Source: Proteles cristata cristata (Eukaryota; Chordata; Mammalia; Carnivora; Hyaenidae). Taken from it: 64,000 bases of DNA. The DNA lies in the NCBI GenBank assembly GCA_017311185.1, contig JAESUZ010004910.1, forward strand, positions 1,116,001 through 1,180,000, given 5' to 3'. The notes beneath the pieces are model-generated. The model ran no database searches. It was not told the origin of the DNA and worked only from the letters and a program-made list of their open reading frames with translations. Position 1 is the first letter of the stretch, and each line of letters begins with the position of its first letter. The position numbers were made by a program, and so were the translations under genes. Of the stretch, positions 43,477 to 56,369 are shown piece by piece.

Positions 43477-46400
43477 ATTGTCCAATTCATTGGCATATAC
43501 GTTTTCATAATATTGTAATTGTTTGTATTTCTCAGATGTTGGTTGTAATCTCTTCTTTCTCATTCATGATTTTATTTATTTGTATTCTTTCTCTTTTCTT
43601 TTTGATAAGTCTGGCTAGGGGGGTATAAATTTTATTAAACCAGCTCCTGGTTTTATTGATGTATTCTACTGTTTTTGTTGTTTCTCTATCTTTTATTTAT
43701 GCTCTAACCTTTATTATTTCCCTTCTGCTGCATATTTAGGCTTCATTTGTTGTTCCTCTTCTAGCTCCTTTCAATGTAAGATTAGGTTGTTTTTTTGAGA
43801 TTTTTCTTGCTTCCTGAGGTAGACCTGTATTGCCATACACTTCCCTCTCATGATCATTTTTGCTGCATTCCAAAGGTTTTTGGAATATGGTGTTTTCATT
43901 TTCATCTGTTTCCATGTATTTTTAAAATTTCTTCTTTAAATTCATGGTTGACCATTCATTCTTTAGTAGGATATTCTTTAACCTCCATGTATATGGAAGA
44001 AATTGATTAATTTCTAGAAACATAAAGTAGCAAAATGGAAATCGAAAAGAATAGAAAATTTGAACACACACTTAACCAGCAAAGAAATTGAATCAGTAAT
44101 CAAAAATATTCCAACAAACAAAAAGTCCAGGGTCACATGGCTTCCCAGAAAAATTCTACCAATTATTTAAAGGTTATTTAAAGGAGAATAAATACCTATT
44201 ATTCTCAAACTGTTCCAAACAATAGAAGTGAAAGGAAAACTTCCAAACTCATTCTACAAGACCAGCATTACCTTAATTCCAAAACCAGACAAAGACCCGA
44301 CTAAAAAATAGATTTATAGACAAATATCCCTAATAACATGGATGCAAAAATTCGCAACAAGATACTAGCAAATTGAATCCAACAGTACATTAAAAGAGTC
44401 ATTCACCACCATCAAGTGGAACTTATTTTTGGGCTGCATGAGTGGTTCAATATTTGCAAATCAATCAATATGATACACCACATTAATAAAAGAAAGGATA
44501 AGAACTATATGATCCTCGCAATAGAGGCCAAAAAAGCATTTGACAAAGCACAGCATTCATTCTTGATAAAAACCCTCAACAAAGTGGGGATAGAGGGAAT
44601 ATACCTCAACTGCATAAAAGCCATATATGAAAGACCCATAGCTAATATTCTCAATGAGGGAAAACTGAGAGCTTTTCCTTTACAATTAGGAACAAGAAAG
44701 GGGTGTCCAATCTCACCATTATTATTTAACATAGTACTGGAAGTCCTAGCCTCAATATTCAGACAAAAAAATTAAGTAAAATGTATCCAGATTGACAAGC
44801 AAAGAGTCAAACTTTCACTATTCACAGAAGACATGATACACTGTGTAGAGAGGCTGAAAGATCCCATCAAGAAATTGTTAGAACTAATACATGAATTCAG
44901 TAAAGTCACAAGATAAAAAATCAACATACAGTTGCATTTCTATACACTGATAATGAAACAGCAGAAAGAGAAATCAAGGAATTGATCACATTTACAATTG
45001 CACCAAAGTCCATAAGATACTTAGAATAAACCTAGCCAAAAAGGTAAAAATCTGTACTCTGAAAAACTATAGAACACCATGAAATAAATTGAAGACGATG
45101 CAAAGAAATCGGAAAACATTCCATGTTCATGGATTGGAAGAACAAATATTGTTAAAATGTCTATGCTACCCAAAGCAATCTACAGATTTAATGAAATCCT
45201 TATCAAAATACCAAAGCAGTTTTCATAGAACTAGAACAAATAATCCTAAGATTTGTATGGTTCCACAAAAGACCCTGAATAGCCAAAGCAATCTTGAGAG
45301 AGCTGGAGGCATCACAATTTCAGACTTCAAGCTATGTTACAAAGCTGTAGCCATCGAGACAGTAAGGTACTAGCACAAAAATAGACACATAGATCATTGT
45401 AACAGAATGCAAAACCCAGAAATGGACCCATAAGTATATGGTCAACTACTGTTTGATGAAACAGTAAAGAATATCCAATGGAAAAAAGATGGCCTCTTCA
45501 ACAAATGGTGTTGGGAAAATCTGAATGGTGACATGCAGAAGAATGAAACAGGACCACTTTCTTATGCCATACACAAAAATAAACTCAAAATGGATGAAAC
45601 ACCTAAATGTGAGAAAAGAAACCATCAAAATTCCATAGGAGATCACAGGCAGCAACCTCTTTGACTTTGGCTGTAGCAACTTCTTACTAGAAACACTTCT
45701 AGAGGCAAGGTAAAAAAAAGCAAAAATGAGCTATTGTGACTTCACCAAGATAAAAATCTCCTGCACAGTAAAGGAAACAATTCATAAAACTAAAAGGCAG
45801 CCTTTGGAATGGGAGAAGATACTTGCAAATGACATATCTGATAAAGGGTTAGTGTCCAAAATTGATGAAGAACTTACCAACTCAACACCCAAAAAACCCC
45901 AAATAAGCCTGTTAAGAAATGAGCAGAAGACATGAATAGACATTTTTTTCAAAGAAGACATCCAGATGGCTAAAAGGCAGGTGAGAAGATGTTCAACATC
46001 ACTCATCATCAGGGAAATACAAATCAAAACTAAAATGAGATATCACCTCACATCTGTCAAAATAGATAAAATTAACAACACAGGAAACAACAGATGATAC
46101 CATAGATGAGGAGAAAGGGGAACCTTTCTACACTGTTGGTGGGAATACAAAATTGTGCAGCCACTATGGAAAATAGTATGCAGGTTCCCCAAAAAGCTAA
46201 AAATAGAACTACCCTATGATCCAGCAGTTATGCTACTATTTACCCAATGTATACAAAAATACTGATCTGAAGAGATATATGCACCCTGAGTTTATAGCAG
46301 CATTATCAACAATAGCCAAATTATGAAAAAAAAGCTCTGTTTTTTTATGGAAAGGGCCCAAGTGTCCACCCACTGATAAATGAATAAAGAAAATATATAT

Positions 46401-46813
46401 ACACAATAGAATATTACTCAGCCATAAAAAAGAATGAAATCTTGCCATTTACAATGACACAGATGGAGCTAGAGTGTGTCAAGCTAAGTGAAATATGTCA
46501 GTCAGAGAAATACAAATACCCTATGATTTCATTCATATGTGGAATTTAAGAAACAAAACAGATGAACATAGTGGGAAAAAGAGAGGCAAACCATAAAACA
46601 GATTCTTAACTATAGAGAACAAACTGAGGTTTGCTGGGGCAGCGGGGTGTGCTTGGAGGGATGCGTTAAATAGGTGATGGGGGTTAAGGAGGGCTCTTGT
46701 GATGAAACTGGGTGTTACATGTAAGTGATGAATCACTAAATTCTCCTGAAATTAATATTACACTACATGTTAAGTAACTGCAATTTAAATAAAAACGTTA
46801 ACCTACAAACAAA
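43477..46813 (+). mobile_element. 3.3-kb L1 with 5' inversion, nested in older L1
   Basis: Flanked by AAAGTAAGCARAGTA (43462-43476 and 46814-46828, one mismatch). 43477 to about 43998 is ORF2 on the minus strand. From about 43999 the plus-strand ORF2 resumes almost where the inverted part ends in L1 coordinates, then runs through reverse transcriptase, C-terminus and 3' UTR. A reverse transcriptase fragment is open at 44416-44775 ([20 protein letters not shown], then [19 protein letters not shown]), but many stops and frameshifts make the element inactive. A clear case of twin priming. Confidence 0.9.
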
Positions 46814-46828
46814 AAAAGTAAGCAGAGT

Positions 46829-47125
46829 AAAAAGGCAAAGCTTAGAAAAACAATTGACTCTAGAACAGTCGAGTAGTATTTTCCAAATTTCCAGCCTAAA
46901 GAAAATGAAGATGAAATAAAGACTTTTTCAGACAATTAAACACTGGTAGAATTCATCACCAGAAGATCTGCACTAAAGGAAATACTAGGATTTCAGGTAG
47001 AAAAACATCCCAGATGAAAGCTTAAAGGTGCAGGAGGAAATGACAAGCACCAAAAGGGAAATCTGAATATTGACAGTATGAAACAATAATATTATATAAG
47101 CATAGAAACAAAAAATATATGCTTT
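46829..47125 (+). mobile_element. Ancient L1M/HAL1-like element, middle piece
   Basis: CTCTAGAACAGTCGAGTAGT, GAAGATGAAATAAAGACTTT, TTCAGACAATTAAACACTGG and CACCAGAAGATCTGCACTAA continue the left piece in the same orientation. Confidence 0.7.
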
Positions 47126-47344
47126 TCTTAAAAAATATTTTTATTTATTTCTAGGAGAGAGAGAGAGAGAGAGCGTGAGCAGGGGAGGATCAGAGAGAGA
47201 GGGAGACACAGAATCTGAAACAGTCTCCAGGCTCTGAGCTGGCAGTCAGCACAGAGCTCGATGCGGGGCTCGAACCCACGAACCGCGAGATCATGACCTA
47301 AGCGAAAGTCAGACGCTTAACCGACTAAGCCACCCAGGCGCCCC
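47126..47344 (-). mobile_element. Felid tRNA-Lys SINE, full length
   Basis: Reverse copy in the old L1; duplication AAAAATATATGCTT flanks it (about 47111-47124 and 47346-47359). Confidence 0.94.
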
Positions 47345-47360
47345 AAAAAATATATGCTTT

Positions 47361-47600
47361 AAAGTTATGTAAGACAACAGTAGCATATATTTTTAGTGAA
47401 GAAGTGAATGATATCAAAACCTTTCATTATCTGAAAGGAAATAAAATACTCTTTTATGTTAAACTTATGTAAGTTAAAGATGATTGTTGCAACCTCTGGT
47501 ATAACCACTTTAGGAACATTAAAATACTGTAAAACTACCAAATTAATGAGAGTGGGAGCAGAATTTTAAAAATCAATCTGAAATAAGAATGGAAATACAA
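47361..47600 (+). mobile_element. Ancient L1M/HAL1-like element, right piece
   Basis: A-rich 3' UTR-like continuation (GATGATTGTTGCAACCTCTG, GTATAACCACTTTAGGAAC). Confidence 0.45.
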
Positions 47601-47612
47601 AAATAGGAACAT

Positions 47613-47830
47613 AGGGGCGCCTGGGTGGCTTAGTCGGTTAAGCGTCCGACTTTCGCTTAGGTCATGATCTCGCGGTTCATGGGTTCGAGCCCCGCATCGG
47701 GCTCTGTGCTGACTGCCAGCTCAGAGCCTGGAGCCAATTTCAGAGTCTGTATCTCCCTCTCTCTCTGACCCTCCCCTGACCCTCCCCTGCTCACGCTGTC
47801 TCTCTCTCTCCTAGGGAAAAAAAAAAAAAA
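47613..47830 (+). mobile_element. Felid tRNA-Lys SINE with short internal duplication
   Basis: Head GGGGCGCCTGGGTGGCTTAG, body with GACCCTCCCCT doubled, and an A-run tail. Duplication around AGGAACAT. Confidence 0.93.
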
Positions 47831-47837
47831 GGAACAT

Positions 47838-48879
47838 TAACAGTTCTACAACACCAACCCAATAGCTACAAGTACTTTCAACAAGATACTGATCCCATTT
47901 CCCACTAAAGGCACAAAAACGTCTTAGAGAAATGTCCAGTCCAAGGAAACACTGAAGATTCACTTTGTCACTACAAATAAGAGAGTTATCAAAGACCATT
48001 GGGATCATGTCAAATTATCTCAAAAGCCAACTCCAACTGATTCTCACCAGTTTAAGATTGTAAAATTTGATAACGAATGACAGTCATAAAAGCAAACATA
48101 TTTAATCCATGTATTTAAAACCATATAATTAAGACATCTTCCAACAGACTCAGAGATTGACTTTTGAGGACACAAGGGCACCAACTCATTATAAATGATG
48201 ACAAATATAGGGAAAGAATCCTACAGTTCTTCTAATTTTCCTATAGAACCATACTGCAAGTAACCAAGTGGTTGGCAAAGAGAAGTTCTGACATAAGTAT
48301 TTTAAGTAAGCAAAAAGAAATGATAGAAGAATTCATCATTTACAATCCCTAATGAATTAATGGATCTGTGAACCATCAGTAGTGCTTAGCATCACCTAAA
48401 AAAGACACTCGGATATCATATACTTCCTTATGGGAGTTTACAGCAATCTCAGAAAAGCTGTCTTGCAAAAAAGAAAAAGAAATCAAACTTGAATGTGACC
48501 AAGCTCCTAGATATTACTGTCAGTTTAAAAGAGACAGAGGACCACAAGCCAAACAACCTAGTTTCTTAAGCAATAAAATTGTAAGGAAAAAACAATTAGA
48601 TATAGTAGGAACCTAAATTAAAAACTTAAGAGTCATATTAACTAATCATAATTGTATTCTTTGGATCTAAATTCCAATGAAAGAAATGTAAAAAATATAT
48701 AGGCTAGTTGTAGAAATAGGAACACAAAAATATTTGATAATGTTAAGGGATTATTGTTGATTTGTTTGGGTTTAATGATAGACTTATAGGTATATTTTTA
48801 AAGGAAAGTCTGTATTTTGGAGATTGTAGTGAAATATTTATAAATAAAATCATCTGATGCTTAGGATTTACCTCAAAAT
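47838..48879. other. AT-rich unique sequence
   Basis: Nothing recognised. Confidence 0.45.
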
Positions 48880-48949
48880 AATCTGATGAGGGTGGGGAAG
48901 TGGGAAGAAGTTTAGAAGAAACAAAAATTTGCATGACAAATTTTCAAGC

Positions 48950-49395
48950 TATCTGATGTGTCAGTGGGGACACGGGGAGCATTCTATCTTAGTGTGCATA
49001 ATGACAAATCTGACTCCATATTTTGATGTTTGCTTGATGTTGACACTTTTAAGTGTCACCTTCCCCCTTCCCATTGTGCCCCACATCTGCACTAGTAGAG
49101 AAGAAGGTCCTGTGTTTCCTCCTTTTGGCACTTGCAGGAGATTCAATCCTTGCAATAAAAACCCATGCCAATTTCCTTTCTTTGCTCTCTCAATGCACTT
49201 CAAACCTGTTTGAGATGCCTGTCCTCCCCTCCCACAGAGAACTCATGATCAATGCAACTGGTCAGAAGCGTGGGTGGCCAGGGAATTCCACTTACAGCCG
49301 GTGTTTGAAGTGTCTTTTTGGGTCATGGGCTCTTTAATCTGTAGAGTCTGTGCTAACTCTGGGTGGTTAGTGTCAGAATTGTACCCTAGTCCACA
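48950..49395 (+). mobile_element. Endogenous retrovirus LTR (3' half clear) with primer-binding-site-like sequence
   Basis: An LTR-like AATAAAAACCCATGCC signal at about 49158 is followed by GCCGGTGTTTGAAGTGTCTT, GGTCATGGGCTCTTT and GGTGGTTAGTGTCAGAATTG. At 49404-49413 TTGGTGTCAG resembles a tRNA-Leu-type primer-binding site, as in ERVL-class elements. The left LTR boundary is uncertain. No gag, pol or env reading frame follows, so this is a solo or truncated relic. Confidence 0.5.
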
Positions 49396-49414
49396 GCACA
49401 CCAGTTGGTGTCAG

Positions 49415-49769
49415 AATAACTCCTCGTTCACTTCTCCCACAGAGGCATCATAATATCCATCTTTTACTTTTCTAAATATATCTCATAGCATGACTGGGTT
49501 GTTTTCTTTATACAAGAAAAATATGGAAGTTTGGATAGATCAGAAATCATAAAATTTCTGGAAAACAATCCATTTCTGGGGAAATAAGAGGCAGGTTCTC
49601 AGATGAGAAGAGAACACTGACACTGACTCAACTCAACACGATTACTCTTACAGATTCTTGCTTTCTCTCTGACAAGTCTAAAGCTATTTTATGTACCGAA
49701 GATTTCAATTATTGAAAGAAATTGAAGCTGAAAGAAAAAAACCACATAAATTAATCCATCTGTGTAAAT
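49415..49769. other. Unique sequence
   Basis: No retroviral coding sequence detected after the LTR; nothing else recognised. Confidence 0.45.
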
Positions 49770-50160
49770 GTATTAATTGTCTTCTATGCCAGACATAGTT
49801 CCAGACACTGGAGATCCATGTGGCTAAGGCTGAATAGTGTCTCTCTACCCCTATGCAGCTTACAGTCTAAAACAGGTTGGGAGGCGGGAGCTAAGCTCAA
49901 AAAAGTAAGCTAATTTAACATCTAAAATTGTTGTAAGTGCTTTAAAGAAAACTAAAAAAGAAAAAAAACCTGAAAGAGAATAACTAGAAATAATGACCTC
50001 AGTGATACTGAGACAGCTATGTAAAGAGAAGAAAAGTGGGGCCAATTCGTGTCAGTGTAAGTCCTATGCATTTGCTTAGGTCCTCATGCTTGGAAGAGTC
50101 CATATTTATTGTAAAACTCTGCTGTCACCATCTTGAAATTGTTAATGAAATTTGAATAAG
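49770..50160 (-). mobile_element. L2-type LINE 3' region (ancient)
   Basis: TCTATGCCAGACATAGTTCC, CACTGGAGATCC, CTATGCAGCTTACAGTCTAA and GTAAGTGCTTTAAAGAAAAC follow the same reverse pattern as at 25.3 kb. Confidence 0.5.
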
Positions 50161-51377
50161 AAAGCCTGCATTTTAACTTTGCCATGTACCCTTCAAAGGG
50201 TGTAGCTGATCTGGGGGAAAACATTCAAACTTGAAAAGACACCACGTGCTAAGAATTGAGTTCAGTGAAGAGCAAGTTGTATGAGAAGAACTGAAAGGAA
50301 GCCAAGAAGGAGTAAGGAGCTGAGTGACAGGAAGTGAGGTCAGGGGAAGACAGAAGCTTGGGCAGTGAGTCCCAAGCTTCTCACATAAACTCACTCACAT
50401 AAACTCAAGTGTTTCCACTGGCCCAGGGACCACTCCATTGAGAAATTCTCCTGGCAGGGTGCTTTTCAGATAACCCATCACCAAACTGGGGCTAAACCCT
50501 TGGGACAGAGGCCAACAGGAGATTACAATGTGTATGAAGACAGCAAGCAACTCTAGGTTTCCCCTTAATGTTCTCCTATTCAAGCAGAGGGCAGCTGGAT
50601 CCAGAGGTAGAGCCCAGTGGGGCCATTGCTGGGATCCAGCCTTCAGAAGCCTATCATCAGGGCTTCAAGAAGGTGTATATATCAAGTAGAGGGACGTTCA
50701 AAATGCTTAGGCAACGTTTTTCTCTATGTTCTTGTTTTAAGGTAATATTTCAAGTCTTGTATTATTTGTTGTAGAAAATATGGAATTTCAATAGAATCTA
50801 CTTTGATGTGAAGAGTAAGAGACATTTATAAAATTGTTTGACTGTTACTAAGTTACAAATAGCACCATCAAGTGATGAGTACCTGAAATAATTTGTAAGT
50901 TTCAAGTGTTTTCTACTGTTTCTTTGTCAGGACATTCTAGGCCTTTTTACTGTGTTAGATAGAAGCAGCTATTTTTTTTTATTTCTCTAAAACTTTGAGG
51001 TCACCAGTTACCCAGGAGAGAGAGGTTTAACAGGGCTATCTTAGAATTGGTAGGAGAAGTGAAGTTGCTGCCAGTTATTCTTTTTCCCACATGGAAATCC
51101 AAAAAAAGACCAAAATACCTTTGGAAAGAAAGCACAGGGCAGTAGATAGATCATGTTGGAATCACCTCCCTAATGAATAAAGGCTCCTACGTCAATGGTC
51201 CTCCTGAGGTCTCTACACAGATAAGGGGGATAAGATGGATACAGTTATTGATGGCACAAGATGGTGGTAGGTTGCTTATCTTATATACCCTCAGTATCTA
51301 CCACATCTCTATGGATTGCTTAGGAGGTGATTCTCTACTCATCTGAAGAATGGAATTTATTATTAAGATTAATAAAA
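50161..51377. other. Unique sequence
   Basis: No gene or repeat recognised; holds one CTCF-like motif match (50581-50595). Confidence 0.45.
50581..50595 (+). promoter_or_regulatory. CTCF-like motif match
   Basis: CAAGCAGAGGGCAGC matches the 15-base core CCASYAGRKGGCRSY at 14 positions. A motif match alone does not show binding. Confidence 0.35.
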
Positions 51378-51650
51378 ATGATATCTGCTACTATTGAACA
51401 CCTACTGTATGCCACATACTTTACCAATGGCACATACGTATATGTGTGCTACACATACTTCACTATGCTGCATAAGAATGTGTGCCATATTCTCATACTT
51501 AATTCTCACAATGAATTAAGTACATAGTTATCACACTTCTACCATTCCTAAAAGCGAAACTTGGAGAGGTCAGGTCAGTTACCTAGGAACTGAGGTCTTA
51601 ACGCCAGTGAATAGCAGCCTATTTGTATTTAAGTCTTCCTGGTATCAAAG
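51378..51650 (-). mobile_element. MIR SINE (ancient), expanded
   Basis: TATTGAACACCTACTGTATG, CACATACTTTACC, TTAATTCTCACAATGAATTA and AACTTGGAGAGGTCAGGTCA in reverse MIR order, with extra ACACATAC-rich sequence in the middle. Confidence 0.55.
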
Positions 51651-52379
51651 TCTATCCTCTCAATGATTACCCCATTCCTTGCCAAGGTGGCTACTTCTCC
51701 CACTTGCCAGAGAACGGGAGTGGGCCTGGGGCAAGCAGTCAACATTTTGTCATCTTCAAACTGAGTGGTTTCTGATTGACCCAGTGCTTACAGGAAGCAG
51801 ATGGAGCAGACACCAGGATCCTGCTGAGCTCAAAAGAGACAATCAAACCCTGCTCCTTCCATTTTTACATGACATTTTGTTACTTTGAAATGTTATTAAA
51901 ACCAGGGTGCTCAAAGGCAAAGATTAGTATACTCTTATTCAATGGGTATCTGCATTTAAAACCTAGATTAGTTGTATTATATTTAAAACATACTGGCCAG
52001 TTCTACACAATGGGTTTTAGTTTTAAATACCAGATGGCTACAGATACCCAGCCAGATTCTCTCAGGATATACAGGATTTCTTGGCAGAGAACTGGACATT
52101 TGGGGAGGTCTATTAACTCTTCCTGACCACTGGAATGGTAGCTGATACTTTTTAATATATTGACCCTCAAAAAGATTCTCTAGTGTTAAAGACAGACTCA
52201 TTCAGAGAATTCCAAAAGACCCAAATGAATAAGAAAACTCCAGGCATAATTAAAGTTAAGAAGTCAGTTACTTACCATGAAACTAAAATGGTGCATTAAA
52301 TGAAGACAAGAAATGGTGTCTCTGAACTGTGCTTATGTGTGATTACAGAGATGAATGAAAATAGCAATCTAACCACATT
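51651..52379. other. Unique sequence
   Basis: Nothing recognised. Confidence 0.45.
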
Positions 52380-52760
52380 GACCTCCTTTCTAACTCCTGA
52401 CTTTGAGGAACTTTTTCTAGCCTCTGTACTTTTGCATTTGTGTTCCCTGTGTCTGGAAGGTTGTCCTCATCCAACAATATAACGTGATTGTCTTTTTCTC
52501 ATCCCTCAGTCTTAGCTCAGATATTATGTTCTGAGAGAGAACTTCCATAAGTTTCTTCTTAGGTACTCTCTACCTTTTGACCCAGTTTTTCTCACAGTGT
52601 GACATGTGTTGTTTGTATTTATTACCTGCTCCTTCTTTGGAATACAATCTCCATGAAGACAGGTGGTAGTATTTGGTTCAGTGCTGTGTCCTTAGCTCCT
52701 AGTCCATAATGGCGGGCACATTTAAGGAATCAATAAATATTTGTTAAAAGAATGAGTGAC
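52380..52760 (+). mobile_element. L2 LINE, 3' end (ancient)
   Basis: CATCCCTCAGTCTTAGCTCA, AATACAATCTCCATGAAGAC and the terminal GGAATCAATAAATATTTGTT AAAAGAATGAGTGA. Confidence 0.82.
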
Positions 52761-53541
52761 TTGATACCCCCGATGTTTGACAAAACTTTAAGGGTATCAA
52801 ATCTCTTTAGAAAAAATCTCTAAGTTTTGTCCATACATTTGATTTTCATCTTAATAATTGTGAATGTTTCCAAAATTTCCAATATTTCAAAAACAGAAGT
52901 TGACCTCACATGTTATGATACCTTTCAAATAACAAGTAAATATGTGGGGCTATAGATATTTTCCTTTTGTTGAGGGAAAAAAATGAAAATACAGTGTTAC
53001 ATGGTGATTCAGGGCAGAGTCAGCCTTGAAGCAATAAAGGCAAAAGCTGGCCTTCACGTTTGCCTGAGAGAGGCGAGTATGGACAGAAAGAACAGAAACA
53101 AATCTGATCTGTTGAGAATTCATATTTAAGGGCTCTTGACTGAATTGATGATAGCAGAGATGAAAAAAAAAACCCCCACCATGGAATGGAGAGTAATATT
53201 GTAGTTTCTTTTTGCTCTAGGTTTGAAAATTCTTTGTTGTCCAACTATTTCTGGAGATATATGCTGGGTTACATTTTATAAGACTGTGCTAGATTGTTAA
53301 AAAAGAGGAACATAAATCCAACATTCGGGTATAATTAGAATAAAACAAAATGATGGCACAGGTCTTTCAAAGGATTTGGAGAGAAACTAAATTGGAGAGG
53401 ACTTGACAGAAAGCCTGAAACTTTGTACTAATCTGGGTAAAGTAAAACCGCATTTGATGATACTAAGAATCACCAACTTACAAAGGAGGGAGGGCACTAG
53501 ATTGAGGAAGGAAAAAAAATTATGTGGCCTTGATAATACTA
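52761..53541. other. Unique sequence
   Basis: Nothing recognised. Confidence 0.45.
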
Positions 53542-53557
53542 ACTGCTGGATGTCTTT

Positions 53558-53779
53558 TTTTTTTTTTTTTAAATGTTTTATTTCTTTCTAGGAGAGAGAT
53601 AGAGACAGCATGAGCAGGGGAGGGTCAGAGAGAGAGGGAATCACAGACTCTGAAACAGGCTCCAGGCTCTGAGCTGGCAGTCAGCACAGAGCCCGACGCG
53701 GGGCTCGAACCCACGAACCGCGAGATCATGACCCAAGCGAAAGTCGGACGCTTAACCGACTAAGCCACCCAGGCGCCCC
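53558..53779 (-). mobile_element. Felid tRNA-Lys SINE, young full-length copy
   Basis: Near-consensus reverse copy with head CpGs retained. Perfect 16-bp duplication ACTGCTGGATGTCTTT at 53542-53557 and 53780-53795. Confidence 0.96.
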
Positions 53780-54119
53780 ACTGCTGGATGTCTTTATTTT
53801 GAGTCTTTTCTCACAGATGGAGTGGTACTAATAGCATATAAAAATATTATGATAGATGGAAAAACCAAGTTTTTAATTATTCCAAATTTATCTCATTTGT
53901 TCTTATGCTCTAAATGAAAAACAAAACTCTCATTTTAAATTAATAAGCCTGTGCAAGCCTAAGAATTTGGCAGCTACATCTATCTTCATATGGATAATAG
54001 CCCAGTTTTTTGGAAATAGGTGCCTGCTTGATTATTACTCATTTTCCCTTTGATCTTCAAAGAGCTTCTTTGTAAACACACTTTGGGAAATACTGCCCCA
54101 AACTGATATCTCCTGGCCT

Positions 54120-54430
54120 AACGTGGTTCAGGTTTTCCATTCTCCATGCCTTCACTCACACTGATTCTCCCACCTGGGGGGTTCTCACCGCTTCAGTATC
54201 CAATCTTCTAGTGCCCAACAGTACTTCTTCCTTCATGAAGTCTTTCCAGTCCCTTAAGACCACAGCAACTTTCTCCTTCATGGGGCCAAAGCACCTACTC
54301 TTCTCCTCCTTCATCTGACTTTGATAGCAGACTGCACTGCTTTACTGTCAGCGTTCTTGTCTGGGGTTATTATTACCTTTTCATTGCCCTATATCATGTA
54401 CACTTCTATATCCTTAAGCACATTTTTATG
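54120..54430 (+). mobile_element. Possible L2 remnant
   Basis: CCATGCCTTCACTCACACTG, AAGTCTTTCCAGTCCC and a long pyrimidine bias resemble L2; strongly decayed. Confidence 0.35.
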
Positions 54431-55919
54431 ATTAGACACATATTGAGCAGTGAAAGCATGATGCATGTAGTAAACACAGTCAAAAGAAGAAGCAAGCAAT
54501 GATATAGCATTCTATTTTCGGGAGGGGGGAGCCAATCCTTAAGGAAGGAAAGGTAGGCAGGGAGTCTGAGAACTGAAATAGGGAATACCACCTGAACTCG
54601 AGTCTGTTTTAGCGTCTTAGGACTCCGAAAGGATTCTAAAAATGGTCCAAGAAACAGAGAGGGCAAGGATGGTAAGTAAAGGGAGATTTATTTAATCATA
54701 TAGAAGAGTGGAAAAGTTAATAAAGTTAAATTACTTTGTCTGTCCTCCCAACTACTTGGGTTATTGAGTTTGTAGCTCTGTTGGCCTCTTCCCTTTCCTG
54801 GAACATTTTCTTCTTCATTGGCGCTTCAATCAGGGAATTTCTTTTTGCTGCTGGAAAGTGGCTGCAAGGGTCAGGTGGAAGAGGAGGCTGAATTCAAATG
54901 ATGATGTGGCTTTGGCTCTGCAGGAAGAGAGTTCACTTTGGTCCCTTTGGGGAGGAGGGTACAGAGGTGTCTGGGCTTGTCCTCTCATTGCCAGTGTCCT
55001 TGAGTTCCCTTTGCATTTGAAATGGGACTTTGTTTTGCTTTTCTTTTTTTCTTTTTCCAAAGAATCAGAATCTGCTGAAAGATACAGTGTTCTGTTTCCT
55101 TTTCTGCAACCGATGCCATAGGGAAATATGGATTTTTTTTAAACTGTCAGATTTACTGTTTTATTTACAGAATTGAATATTTACAATTATTGGAGGAACA
55201 GATCAGTAAGGGGTTAAAATTTATACATTTAGTTTTAAAATAATTTTGTTGGAGAGGAGTGAAAAGTGAAAGCTAAGACTATTTGAGCTCTTACTTTATG
55301 CCAGATATTGTGATTCATCCATCATCCATGCATCCATTCAACTTTATCAAACAGGTGGTATATTTGTTGCTTCCAAATTTGAAAGGTCAAGAAGGGTCCA
55401 ACTTCTTTCCTCCCACCTCAAAGTGACACAGTCTTTGTGTGTCCTCAGAGAGATACTTCATGCATACTAAATTATTTTTTATTTGAAAAAAAGTCACAAA
55501 TTGTGGTATATTACCTACTTTTCCTTTTGTAGCTTGGTTTTTCACTCAACAAGTTCTCCCAAAAGTCATTCCATATAAATCTACAAAGAACTTCCTCAGT
55601 TTTTTTTTTTTATAGTTTTATAGCTTTCTATTGTATGGGTGTGTATTATTTTTGTGTATTTAGATTATATCTAAATCTCTGTTGTTATAATCCTATAATA
55701 AGCACACATGCAAGTATTGTCATTTCATAGTTGTGTGAGACTGTGTGACAGACTTGGTGAAGTAGAAGTGCTTGTTCAAAGGAGATGTCAACTTGATGAG
55801 GTCGATAATTGCCATCCATCTTTCCTCAGATACTGAGGAAAAGTTTTCGTTCTCACTGGATGAATGGTAGGATTTGCTATTATATTTTAAATAATCTTTT
55901 CAATGAAACCTTAAGCTCA
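54431..55919. other. Unique sequence
   Basis: No gene or confident repeat. A short CATCCATGCATCC tract lies near 55.32 kb. Confidence 0.45.
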
Positions 55920-56133
55920 TTTTTTAAAGTTTATTTATTTATTTTGTGAGGAAGAGAGAGAATGAATACAAGAAGGGAAGGGGCAGAGAGAGAGTGAGAC
56001 AGAGAATCCCAGGCAGGCTTGTGCTGTCCATGCAGAGCCGAACTTGGTGCTCAATCTCAGGAACCATGAGATCATCACCTGAACTGAAATCAAGAGTCAG
56101 ATGCTTAACCTGCTGAGACACCAAGGTGGCCCG
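55920..56133 (-). mobile_element. Carnivore tRNA-Lys SINE, old copy
   Basis: Reverse copy with a heavily mutated head (GAGACACCAAGGTGGCCC). Confidence 0.83.
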
Positions 56134-56270
56134 CATAAGGCTAGTAGTATTATCCCATTTTACAGGTGAAGAAATAGAGGTTCCAAAGAGTAAATGTACT
56201 TGATAAAGATGACACAGCTAATAACAAACATAGTCATGTTTAAACCCAAGCTTGTCCGGTTATAAATATA
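56134..56270 (-). mobile_element. MIR fragment
   Basis: TATCCCATTTTACAGGTGAA, GAAATAGAGGTTCCAAAGAG and GACACAGCTAATAAC in reverse MIR order. Confidence 0.6.
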
Positions 56271-56369
56271 CCTTCTTTTTGTCTCACTATGCTCTTTTTA
56301 TCTTTTTATTTGTGTTGAATTATAAGCAATAATTTCTTTATAAATATTTATTAAATTCATGTATTTGTA

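Noticed and set aside
44416..44775. 119-codon frame with reverse transcriptase motifs
   Set aside because: Fragment of a decayed, 5'-inverted L1.
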